Shown: positions 1 to 5,912, counted from the stretch's first letter. The stretch is 8,090 nt of DNA from an uncultured Ruminococcus sp. (GCA_902766115.1 CACXCL010000165.1:1-8090); one strand, 5' to 3'. Notes: a model not told the origin generated them from the sequence alone. A program made the numbers and translations.

Positions 1-573
1 CGTGCGGTAGAAAGCGCCGTCCCCCGCCTCCTTCAGGGCGGAGCAGAGGTCGATCACCTCCGCGCCGGGGACCGCCTCGCGAGCCATGGCGTAATAGGGC
101 TCGGGATCGTAGCTCGAAGCAAACGGGGGCAGCTCGCCGGTGAGGACCGACCCTGCGCAGGGCACCAGCATCAGCTTCACCGACCCGGCGCCGGATCTCT
201 CGCTCACCGCTTTGATAAGCGAAAGGTTTTTCGCGTATTTCTCTCTGTCAAGGTCCTCCTCGCGGTGGACCTCCGGGTAGTACCCGTCGCGGCCGATATA
301 AGCGCCGCCCATATCCCGCCTGCCCGCCGCCTTGCGGATGGCGGACACCGCCGCCGTCGCTCCGTCCCGCAGGGGAAACTGGTCGGCGAGGTACGTCTCG
401 AGGTCCGACTGGAACGTTCCGGAAAATACCGACCTCGCAGTCGCCTCCGGCCGCTTCGCCAGCATCCGGTTCTCGTTGTCCGAGAACGTTTTGTCCGGCG
501 CGATGAGGTGTGCCGCCAGGGGTACGGCGAGACAGAGAAAGAACACAACGACGTAAATGATCTTTTTGTTCAT
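1..573 (-). CDS. DHHW-family exported protein, C-terminus cut by window edge
   Basis: The first 191 residues are visible and the frame is open to the window edge. Residues 5-25 form an uncleaved signal or membrane anchor. Then come hallmarks of DHHW-family proteins (distant AlgJ/AlgX-like SGNH relatives): SDNENR at 31-36, DQFPLRD at 64-70 and YIGRDGYY at 92-99. The visible part stops at FYRT, the point where this family normally continues into the name-giving DHHW motif, so the catalytic half lies outside the window. I start at the ATG at 573 because GGAG (583-580) sits 6 nt before it; an in-frame ATG at 579 has no room for a binding site. It lies 18 nt after the DUF4358 lipoprotein gene, as in an operon. 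In related bacteria such pairs often accompany an MBOAT O-acyltransferase, which suggests work on cell-surface polysaccharide outside the membrane. The function is inferred, not shown. Confidence 0.85.
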   Translation of the reverse strand, partial: MNKKIIYVVVFFLCLAVPLAAHLIAPDKTFSDNENRMLAKRPEATARSVFSGTFQSDLETYLADQFPLRDGATAAVSAIRKAAGRRDMGGAYIGRDGYYPEVHREEDLDREKYAKNLSLIKAVSERSGAGSVKLMLVPCAGSVLTGELPPFASSYDPEPYYAMAREAVPGAEVIDLCSALKEAGDGAFYRT

Positions 574-591
574 GTCCATCTCCGGAAAATA

Positions 592-1080
592 TTAATTTAC
601 GCCTTTTTCGAACGCATCAAGGACCGCGTCCGCCCTGTCGCACATGACGAGCGCCACATACCTGCCGGAGACGATCACCTTCGCCGCCTCGGCGCGGGGG
701 ACCTGATCCGGCTTGTAGTTCCGGTAAAGCTCGACCCTGCCCGCCACGTGCTTTTCGAGGGACGTTTTCATCTCCCGGACGTCCCCCTCGTCCCGCAGGG
801 CGACCGCGGCGATCTCGTATGCGTCGCCCTCGGCGGCGAAGGATAGGAAGAACCCCTCCACCTTTGAATAATCAACGTCGGACAGGTAGCCGAAGAGGCT
901 CTCCGCGTCCTTGTCCGAGCTGCTGACGCTCTTCATCTCGGGAAGAGTTTCGTCCGCGTCCAGCATCATGACCCGCAGGTCGTACATGCTTACCATGGGC
1001 TCTCCGTTCCCTTTTTTGCCGCAGGAGACGGCGCAGAGGACGAAGACCGCGGCGAGAGTCAGCGCGATGATCTTCCTCAT
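592..1080 (-). CDS. DUF4358-type lipoprotein
   Basis: A 162-residue protein. It begins with Lys/Arg, a hydrophobic stretch (residues 4-18) and a lipobox ending in AVSC, so Cys20 should be lipidated and the protein anchored on the outer face of the membrane. The rest resembles DUF4358 proteins: a 'PEM' segment near residue 46, a central domain with a readily alignable strand-helix pattern (GFFLSFAA, EIAAVALRD), and a C-terminal region with RNYKPDQVP followed by VIVSGRYVALVMCD. The molecular role of the family is unknown. The ATG at 1080 overlaps the last base of the upstream gene's TGA, a sign of translational coupling. An in-frame GTG at 1083 is an alternative start that is better spaced from GGAGG (7 nt versus 10). 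It sits between a transglutaminase-like gene and a DHHW gene, which fits a shared envelope function. Confidence 0.82.
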   Translation of the reverse strand: MRKIIALTLAAVFVLCAVSCGKKGNGEPMVSMYDLRVMMLDADETLPEMKSVSSSDKDAESLFGYLSDVDYSKVEGFFLSFAAEGDAYEIAAVALRDEGDVREMKTSLEKHVAGRVELYRNYKPDQVPRAEAAKVIVSGRYVALVMCDRADAVLDAFEKGVN

Positions 1081-2618
1081 CACTCGTCCACCTCCATATA
1101 ATAACCGTTGTTCTGTATCTCGGCGATCATTCTGATCTGTCTTCCGTCAAGCACGCCGTATTCGAACGCCTTGCTGAGAGAATAGAAGTTCGTCCCGTCC
1201 GTGACGACGATGCCGCGTCCGTCGGAGTAGTTCACGGCGTTGCCCGCCACGATCTCCTCTCTCTCTCCTTCGGCAGTCATGTCCCTGTTGAACATCAGCA
1301 CCTGCATCCCGCCGAAGGTGCCGTACCAGTTATCCAGGTCGACAGACGCCGCCTCTTCCACGGTCACGGCTCCGGCGTCCACGAGGTAGTTCCGGTACGC
1401 CTCTGTCAGCGTTTCGAATTCTTCGTCCGTCGGGATGACCATCTGTCCGTCCCAGCTGTAGTCGTAGGAACCGTAGTAGTAACTCGAGCCGCCGTACCAG
1501 TCGTCGTCGTCCATATCGATCTCGTAAAGATCGCCGAAGGCGTCGACTATGGATTTCTTCATCTTCTTTCTGTCCCCCTCGTCGATTGCGACGGGATCAT
1601 CCGGATCGTCCCACGTCTCCGTGTTGTAGCTCACGGAGAGCAGATAATCGCTTCCCGCCGCCGACCAGTTCCAGTTGAGGCTGGCGTAATCATACTCGCC
1701 CGAGCCCGAGCCCACAAGAGACGACAGAGTGTTCAGCATCTCCTCCACGAGGGCGGCGTCGGAGTTCGAGAGGCCTCCCTTGAAGACGAACGCCGCCATA
1801 TCGCGCTCCCCGTTGATCAGCTCGCGCAGGGCGGCAGGGATTGTGTAGATGTCGTCCGTCTCGACGGCTTCCCTGTAGATGTAGCAGTATTCGTAACTGT
1901 CCGCCGCGGGGAAGTAGTCCCTGTTCCAGTTCTGCTCGCCCATCATTTCGTCCGTCAGGTTGAAGTGGGCGAAGTTGCCCAAACCCACGTCGGAATATAT
2001 ATCGGTGTGGTACCAGCTGTCCCCCAGATTCACCAGATCCCAGGAATGGTAAAGCTCGCTGTTATGTACGACCTTGCAGGGAATGTCCAGCATCTGCATG
2101 AACAGGCGGAAGGTGGTGGCGTACCCGACGCATACCGCGTTGTGGTATTTCAGCACGCCGTAGGGATTGTCGCAGTCCGCCTGAGTCTGGGGGATCACGA
2201 TGAGCATTCCCTCGTCGCTCTCAAGATTCTCCGTCATCCATTTGTAAACGGCGACCTCTTTTTCATAGTCGTCCATGCCGTCCTCGATGATCCCGGCGAG
2301 GATCTCCGACGCCATGTCGAGAGTCTCCTTCTCCTTGTCGGAGAGGCCGTCGGTCTTGCCGCTCTTATAGGCGTCCGAGATGTTCTCCGTGGATTTTATG
2401 ACGTACTCGTCGGCGATGGTGACGTCGTTTTCCTGCGCCACGTCCATTCCTCCCGCCCTGGCGGCGAACTCGTTGACAGCGGACCTGAGGTCGCCGACGT
2501 CGGCTCTGACCGCCTCGCTCTTTTTCATGGCGGCAGCGCCGAGGGCGGCGGACGCCGCGAATCCGGCGCAGATGAGCGCCGAAAGGATGATAGAACAGAT
2601 AATGATCGTTTTTTTCAT
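1080..2618 (-). CDS. exported transglutaminase-like protein
   Basis: A 512-residue protein with an N-terminal signal or membrane anchor (residues 4-30). A transglutaminase-like, papain-fold domain spans about 120-225, with a complete apparent triad: Cys163 in NAVCVGYA, His191 in YHSWD and Asp206 in WYHTDIY. Such bacterial proteins act as thiol peptidases or amide-bond enzymes outside the membrane; the substrate is unknown. The remaining ~290 residues match no domain I recognise. They include a strongly acidic, Tyr/Trp-rich tract at 367-390. The ATG at 2618 is preferred because GGGAGG lies 5 nt before it; an in-frame ATG at 2636 would add MIREVT and has no clear site. It is the first gene of the three-gene minus-strand set and overlaps the lipoprotein gene by one base. 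No convincing -35/-10 pair was found upstream, only the tandem repeat at 2641-2696. Confidence 0.87.
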   Translation of the reverse strand: MKKTIIICSIILSALICAGFAASAALGAAAMKKSEAVRADVGDLRSAVNEFAARAGGMDVAQENDVTIADEYVIKSTENISDAYKSGKTDGLSDKEKETLDMASEILAGIIEDGMDDYEKEVAVYKWMTENLESDEGMLIVIPQTQADCDNPYGVLKYHNAVCVGYATTFRLFMQMLDIPCKVVHNSELYHSWDLVNLGDSWYHTDIYSDVGLGNFAHFNLTDEMMGEQNWNRDYFPAADSYEYCYIYREAVETDDIYTIPAALRELINGERDMAAFVFKGGLSNSDAALVEEMLNTLSSLVGSGSGEYDYASLNWNWSAAGSDYLLSVSYNTETWDDPDDPVAIDEGDRKKMKKSIVDAFGDLYEIDMDDDDWYGGSSYYYGSYDYSWDGQMVIPTDEEFETLTEAYRNYLVDAGAVTVEEAASVDLDNWYGTFGGMQVLMFNRDMTAEGEREEIVAGNAVNYSDGRGIVVTDGTNFYSLSKAFEYGVLDGRQIRMIAEIQNNGYYMEVDE

Positions 2619-2640
2619 AGTGACCTCCCGGATCATTTCT

Positions 2641-2696
2641 TTGAAATGAGTCTTTCCTTATAATATTATTGAAATGAGTCTCTTCTCATAATAATA
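2641..2696. repeat. two-copy 28-bp tandem repeat upstream of the transglutaminase gene
   Basis: Copies 2641-2668 and 2669-2696 match at 24 of 28 positions, and the first 13 bases (TTGAAATGAGTCT) are identical. Read on the minus strand, each copy carries a TATTAT box followed by AGACTCATTTCAA. The second copy plus the end of the first also forms an inverted repeat: 2664-2670 pairs with 2690-2696 and 2674-2678 with 2685-2689, with a 3-nt bulge and a 6-nt loop. It sits 23 nt before the start codon, so it could be a duplicated operator, part of the promoter, or a leader structure. Which of these is not decidable from sequence alone. Confidence 0.75.
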
Positions 2697-2730
2697 ACGA
2701 CAAAAACTCCGCCAGGTTGCGCCCGAAAAC

Positions 2731-2747
2731 GATTTTTTCAAAAAATC
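2731..2747 (-). terminator. AT-only palindrome at the end of the Crp/Fnr gene (weak terminator candidate)
   Basis: GATTTTTT-C-AAAAAATC is a perfect palindrome overlapping two bases of the regulator's stop codon. It contains runs of T on either strand but almost no GC in the stem, so it is a poor intrinsic terminator. Read-through from the regulator into the transglutaminase genes remains possible. Confidence 0.25.
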
Positions 2748-3417
2748 AATTCCTTTTCGCGCTCTCGTTCAGAATGAAATCGCTCTTGTGATAGTTGATG
2801 AGTCCGTCCCGCTTCATTTTGCTCAGCTCATGGGACATGGCGCTGCGGTCCACTCCGAGATAGCTCGCAAGCTGCTGGCGGTCGAAGGGGATCCGGAACC
2901 GGCGGCTGCCCTTTTCCATCGCCTGCTCGGAAAGGTACGACAGAAGGCGCTCGCGGATGGATTTCGGCGCGATGTGCATCATCCGGGTGGAGAGGCTCAG
3001 GTTTTTCTGCGCGGATATGGTGAGGAGATTCCGGATCAGCCGCTGATGGAACTCGCATCCGTTCTCGCAGGTCTTGAGGAGCCGGTTCACGTCGATGAAC
3101 ATGATCTCCGAGTCCTCCGCCGCCACCACGTCGCCGATGACGCCCCTGCCGGGCACGGCGGCGTAGTTCTCCGCGAAGATCTCCCCCCGTCCGAAGTGGC
3201 CGAATATGCTCTCGCTCCCCCGGTAGAAGCTCGCCACCACGTTCACGCTGCCCGAAAGGATCAGCCCGAGCTCCCGCACCGGCTCGCCGGCGCGGAGGAT
3301 CACCTCGTCCTTTTCGTATTTCTTTGTCCGAACGTCGAGGCACGAGAGAAGCGTTTCCGCGTCCTCCGGCGAGATCCCGCGGAACAGAGTGGTGTCCTGA
3401 AGTGCTTGTTTTTCCAT
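2746..3417 (-). CDS. Crp/Fnr-family transcriptional regulator
   Basis: A 223-residue protein, the usual length for the family. An N-terminal cyclic-nucleotide-type beta-roll spans about 8-115 (GLILSGSV at 51-58, GRGEIFAE at 76-83). A dimerisation helix lies around 116-145, and a C-terminal winged helix-turn-helix around 150-218 (RQQLASYLGVDRSAMSHELSKM). The Arg-Ser pair that holds cAMP phosphate in E. coli CRP aligns with Val-Ile here, so cAMP is unlikely. There is no N-terminal Fnr-type cysteine cluster; the only cysteines are C26, C117 and C121, with CENGC exposed near the hinge. In the recognition helix, the CRP positions Arg-Glu-Arg become Arg191-Ser192-His196, so an atypical DNA site is expected. 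GGAG lies 7 nt before the start. It is divergent from the DUF1858-sufC-sufB operon with a shared control region, which points to regulation of Fe-S assembly. The effector is unknown. Confidence 0.9.
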   Translation of the reverse strand: MEKQALQDTTLFRGISPEDAETLLSCLDVRTKKYEKDEVILRAGEPVRELGLILSGSVNVVASFYRGSESIFGHFGRGEIFAENYAAVPGRGVIGDVVAAEDSEIMFIDVNRLLKTCENGCEFHQRLIRNLLTISAQKNLSLSTRMMHIAPKSIRERLLSYLSEQAMEKGSRRFRIPFDRQQLASYLGVDRSAMSHELSKMKRDGLINYHKSDFILNESAKRN

Positions 3418-3431
3418 ATTTTTTCTCCGTT

Positions 3432-3447
3432 TGTTGTCAAAACAACA
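3432..3447. promoter_or_regulatory. operator-like palindrome in the divergent promoter region
   Basis: TGTTGT-CAAA-ACAACA is a perfect 6-bp inverted repeat with a 4-bp centre, the geometry of Crp/Fnr-type sites. Its centre (3439.5) falls at -41.5 from the start site predicted for the plus-strand operon and at +16.5 from that of the regulator gene. This suggests activation of the operon and autorepression. Binding by the neighbouring Crp/Fnr protein is inferred from position and geometry. Confidence 0.55.
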
Positions 3448-3474
3448 TACTTGCCGTGATTATTATAGTATAAT
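3446..3474 (+). promoter_or_regulatory. promoter of the DUF1858-sufC-sufB operon
   Basis: The -10 box is a perfect TATAAT at 3469-3474. The hexamer 17 bp upstream (CATACT, 3446-3451) is a very poor -35, as expected for an activator-dependent promoter, and it overlaps the operator-like palindrome. The predicted start site is about 3481, giving a leader of roughly 67 nt. Confidence 0.5.
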
Positions 3475-3490
3475 AAAGGCGAAAAATCAA
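3462..3490 (-). promoter_or_regulatory. promoter of the Crp/Fnr regulator gene
   Basis: On the minus strand TTGATT (3490-3485) and TATAAT (3467-3462) are separated by exactly 17 bp, a near-consensus housekeeping-sigma promoter. The start site should be about 3455, leaving a leader of about 38 nt that contains the palindrome at 3432-3447. Confidence 0.7.
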
Positions 3491-3547
3491 GGGCGGAACG
3501 ACAAATCGAAAAAAACTGCCCGCAGCGACAGTAAGGAGGATAATGAA

Positions 3548-3763
3548 ATGGCAAACGAATTTGTGAAAAAGGACACGCTTATCGGCGAGATCGTAAGAGA
3601 CTATCCGGAGTCCGCGGAGGTGCTTTTCGGCATCGGAATGCACTGCCTCGGCTGCCCGGCGTCCCAGGCGGAGTCTCTGGAGGAGGCATGCGCGGTCCAC
3701 GGCGTGGATCCCGATCAGGTTGTAAAGGCGATCAACGAAACCATCGCGGCGGCGAGGAAATGA
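3548..3763 (+). CDS. DUF1858 redox-disulfide protein
   Basis: A 71-residue cytoplasmic protein made of a single DUF1858 domain, the family also described as a 'hybrid-cluster-protein-associated redox disulfide domain'. It shows the typical N-terminal 'DTLIGEIVRDYPESAEVLFGIGM' type of helix pair, then the CLGC motif at residues 33-36 followed by PASQAESLEEAC, then the closing helix beginning at GVDPDQVV. C33 and C36 could form a redox disulfide or bind a metal or cluster; the exact biochemistry of the family is unknown. The start at 3548 is set by AAGGAGG (3533-3539), 8 nt upstream. It is the first gene of an operon, 36 nt before sufC, and divergent from a Crp/Fnr gene. That context suggests a role in Fe-S cluster assembly, repair or sensing. 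Confidence 0.88.
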   Translation: MANEFVKKDTLIGEIVRDYPESAEVLFGIGMHCLGCPASQAESLEEACAVHGVDPDQVVKAINETIAAARK

Positions 3764-3799
3764 CTCTCCCCTGCGTTTTGCCGGGTCCGGAGGTAGAAA

Positions 3800-4558
3800 A
3801 TGCTTGAACTTAAAAACGTATCCTTCGCTGTGGACGCGGACTTGGGGGACCGCGAGATCATCCGGGACGTGTCTCTCACCGTGCCCGCGGGGCGGCTGAT
3901 CGCCGTCACGGGCCCCAACGGAGGGGGAAAGTCCACTCTGGCGAAGCTCATCGCGGGGATCGAGAAGCCCACCGAGGGGCGGATCGTCTTCCTGGGCGAG
4001 GATATCACTGACAAAAGCGTGACAGAGCGCGCGCGGCTCGGCATATCCTTCGCGTTCCAGCAGCCGGTGCGGTTCAAGGGGATCCGCGTGATGGACCTGA
4101 TCCGCATCGCGGCGGGGAAAGAGATCACCGTGGCGGACGCCTGCGCATATCTGTCCGCCGTGGGGCTTTGCGCCCGGGACTACATCGGGCGCGAGGTGAA
4201 CGCGTCGCTGTCGGGCGGCGAGCTGAAGCGGATCGAGATCGCCACGGTGCTGGCGCGGGGCGCGACGCTGTCGGTCTTCGACGAGCCGGAGGCGGGGATC
4301 GATCTGTGGTCCTTCCGCAATCTTATCGAGGTGTTCGAGAGCATGCGCGCGGAGGTGAAGGATTCCTCCATCATCGTGATCTCCCATCAGGAGAGGATCC
4401 TCAGCATCGCGGACGAGATCGTGGTGCTGAAGGACGGCGCGGTGGACAGGCACGGTCCGCGGGAGGAAATACTTCCCGCGCTCATCGGCACGCCTTCGGC
4501 GGTGCCGGAGTGCCGTCCGGCGGAGATCGCCTCTGAAAGGAGGGTCTTCGGGCAGTGA
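3800..4558 (+). CDS. sufC: Fe-S cluster assembly ATPase SufC
   Basis: A 252-residue cytosolic ABC ATPase that powers the SufBC-type scaffold on which Fe-S clusters are built. All ATPase motifs are present: Walker A GPNGGGKST (38-46), Q-loop FAFQQP (86-89), signature LSGGELKRIEIA (137-148), Walker B TLSVFDEPEAGID (156-168, with Glu162 catalytic) and the H-loop His196 in VISHQ. The EPEAGIDLWSF stretch and the lack of a partner permease separate it from transporter ATPases. The length agrees with E. coli SufC (about 248). GGAGG lies 6 nt before the ATG. Its TGA overlaps the GTG of the next gene by 4 nt (GTGA), implying coupled translation with the SufB-type partner. No sufS, sufU, sufD or sufE is in the window, so the sulfur donor must be encoded elsewhere. 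Confidence 0.93.
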   Translation: MLELKNVSFAVDADLGDREIIRDVSLTVPAGRLIAVTGPNGGGKSTLAKLIAGIEKPTEGRIVFLGEDITDKSVTERARLGISFAFQQPVRFKGIRVMDLIRIAAGKEITVADACAYLSAVGLCARDYIGREVNASLSGGELKRIEIATVLARGATLSVFDEPEAGIDLWSFRNLIEVFESMRAEVKDSSIIVISHQERILSIADEIVVLKDGAVDRHGPREEILPALIGTPSAVPECRPAEIASERRVFGQ

Positions 4559-5481
4559 TAAAGCTTGACGAAATACAGAAAAGGATACTTCGCGAGGTGG
4601 CTGACCTTCACGAGGTGCCGGAGGGGGCGTTCAACATCCGCTCCGACGGTCATTCCGTGGGGAGGCAGTCCACAGCCAACATCGAAATCCTCCCGAAGAC
4701 GGACGTGAGCGGCCTTGAGATACGTATCAGGCCCGGCACGAAGAACGAGTCTGTCCACATCCCGGTGGTGATGACGAAAAGCGGTCTGAAAGAGGTGGTC
4801 TATAACGACTTCTTCATCGGAGAGGGCGCGGACGTTTTGATCGTGGCGGGCTGCGGCATTGACAACTGCGGCACCGCGGACTCCGAGCACGACGGCATAC
4901 ACAGATTTTACGTGGGCCGCGGCGCTAAGGTGAAGTACGTGGAAAAGCACTACGGATCCGGCGACGGCAAGGGAAAGCGGATACTGAATCCGGGCACCGA
5001 GGTGTACCAGGAGGAGGACAGCGTCGTTGAGATGGAGATGGTCCAGATCAAGGGCGTGGACGATACCGAGCGGACGACCCTGGCGACCCTCAAAGCGGGA
5101 GCGAAGCTGCTGGTGCGGGAGAGGCTCATGACCCACGGGGAACAGCGGGCGATAAGCAAGTACGACGTGCGACTGAACGGCGACGGCGCAAGCGCGGACG
5201 TGGTATCGCGCTCCGTGGCGCGGGACGATTCCTTCCAGAAGTTCGACGCGAAGATCGCGGGCAACGCCCCCTGCAGCGGCCACACCGAGTGCGACTCTAT
5301 TATTATGGACCGGGGACGCATTCTGGCGGTGCCTGGGCTTGAGGCAAACGACCTGGACGCCGCGCTGGTCCACGAGGCCGCCATCGGCAAGATCGCCGGG
5401 GACCAGATCGTAAAGCTCATGACTCTCGGTCTCACCGAATCCGAGGCGGAAGAGCAGATCATAAACGGATTTTTGAAGTAA
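4555..5481 (+). CDS. sufB: short SufB/SufD-type Fe-S scaffold protein
   Basis: A 308-residue partner of SufC, much shorter than E. coli SufB (about 495), mainly through a reduced N-terminal part. It is a repeated beta-helix protein: strands such as ADVLIVAGCG and AKVKYVEKHYG build the core. The C-terminal end has the family's characteristic block from PGLEANDLDAALVHEAAIG to the LMTLGLTESEAEEQII helix. Candidate cluster or sulfur ligands are C100 and C105 (CGIDNC), C240 and C246 (CSGHTEC), plus H273-E274. It starts at a GTG overlapping the sufC stop; AAAGGAGGG lies about 10 nt upstream. This two-gene form resembles the minimal SufBC/SMS-type systems known in archaea and strict anaerobes. It could also be called SufD-like; with only one such gene beside sufC, a SufB-type scaffold role is more likely. 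Confidence 0.87.
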   Translation: MIKLDEIQKRILREVADLHEVPEGAFNIRSDGHSVGRQSTANIEILPKTDVSGLEIRIRPGTKNESVHIPVVMTKSGLKEVVYNDFFIGEGADVLIVAGCGIDNCGTADSEHDGIHRFYVGRGAKVKYVEKHYGSGDGKGKRILNPGTEVYQEEDSVVEMEMVQIKGVDDTERTTLATLKAGAKLLVRERLMTHGEQRAISKYDVRLNGDGASADVVSRSVARDDSFQKFDAKIAGNAPCSGHTECDSIIMDRGRILAVPGLEANDLDAALVHEAAIGKIAGDQIVKLMTLGLTESEAEEQIINGFLK

Positions 5482-5494
5482 TTTTGAAACAAAC

Positions 5495-5556
5495 GCAGGG
5501 GACTTTTGAAAAAGTCCCCTGCACCACTCAAAACTTTTTGAACAGAGCCGCGAAAT
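5495..5556 (+). repeat. hairpin-plus-tail repeat, copy A (possible sufB terminator)
   Basis: Bases 5495-5522 form a perfect 13-bp hairpin (GCAGGGGACTTTT arm, GA loop) 13 nt after the sufB stop. It lacks a clean T-run, so termination may be inefficient or rely on the tail. The tail contains AAACTTTTTGAA and ends in AGCCGCGAAAT (5546-5556). The same layout and tail occur in inverted orientation at 6221-6289. Confidence 0.65.
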
Positions 5557-5558
5557 AC

Positions 5559-5609
5559 TGAACTGCACCCCATTTGTTAGACTGTGGTATAATACTAACA
5601 AGTGGGGTG
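5559..5609. repeat. IS3-like terminal inverted repeat remnant
   Basis: Arms 5566-5580 and 5595-5609 (CACCCCATTTGTTAG against its complement) match at 14 of 15 positions around a 14-nt loop carrying TATAAT (5588-5593). The outer edge reads TGAACTGCACCCC, which resembles the TG..ACTGCACCCC ends I associate with IS3/IS150-type elements. No transposase follows. Alternatively it is a hairpin terminating the zinc-ribbon gene on the minus strand. Confidence 0.4.
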
Positions 5610-5633
5610 ATTTTAGGTTTATTTGAGCAGAAC

Positions 5634-5912
5634 CTACTTCTTTCGGTTTTTCTCCTTGAAAAATCTGCCACAGGAATTGCATTTTTTTCTAACAATCGTT
5701 TTGGAAATATCTGCTCCTTTGTCCCAGACATTCCAACGAGCGTTGCCGTGCAATAAAATTTCTAGAAACCATCCAGGAGCCTTCGCGGTCGTAGTGGTGT
5801 CCATAGATTTGCAATAAGGGCAACAAACTGTGATGTCAAGCAATGAACCACAGAATGGACACGTTGTTTCGTTATCTGAAGTCATTTTTTTACATTCTGG
5901 ACACTGTTTCAT
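5634..5912 (-). CDS. small zinc-ribbon protein with four CxxC motifs
   Basis: A 92-residue protein I cannot assign to a named family. It has four CxxC knuckles: C4/C7 with C18/C21 as one likely zinc ribbon, and C31/C34 with C78/C81 as a second whose knuckles are separated by a 43-residue insert containing hydrophobic PGWFLEILLHGNARW. C30 is an extra cysteine. The C-terminus is Lys/Arg-rich (FFKEKNRKK). There is no signal peptide, so it should be cytosolic; zinc binding, and nucleic-acid or protein contact, are plausible guesses only. AGGAG precedes the ATG by 11 nt, longer than ideal. Codon use is clearly more AT-rich than in sufB and pyk, and the residue mix (Lys, Thr, Asn, Ile) differs, which suggests horizontal acquisition. 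It is the only likely gene in the island between the two hairpin repeats. Confidence 0.7.
   Translation of the reverse strand: MKQCPECKKMTSDNETTCPFCGSLLDITVCCPYCKSMDTTTTAKAPGWFLEILLHGNARWNVWDKGADISKTIVRKKCNSCGRFFKEKNRKK

Noticed and set aside
3437..4453. 338-codon open frame on the minus strand
   Set aside because: It is antisense to the DUF1858 gene and sufC and would also cover the divergent promoter region; no start signal.
4387..5682. 431-codon open frame on the minus strand
   Set aside because: It runs antisense through the SufB-type gene and the end of sufC, whose motifs are unmistakable on the plus strand; the translated composition is non-protein-like.
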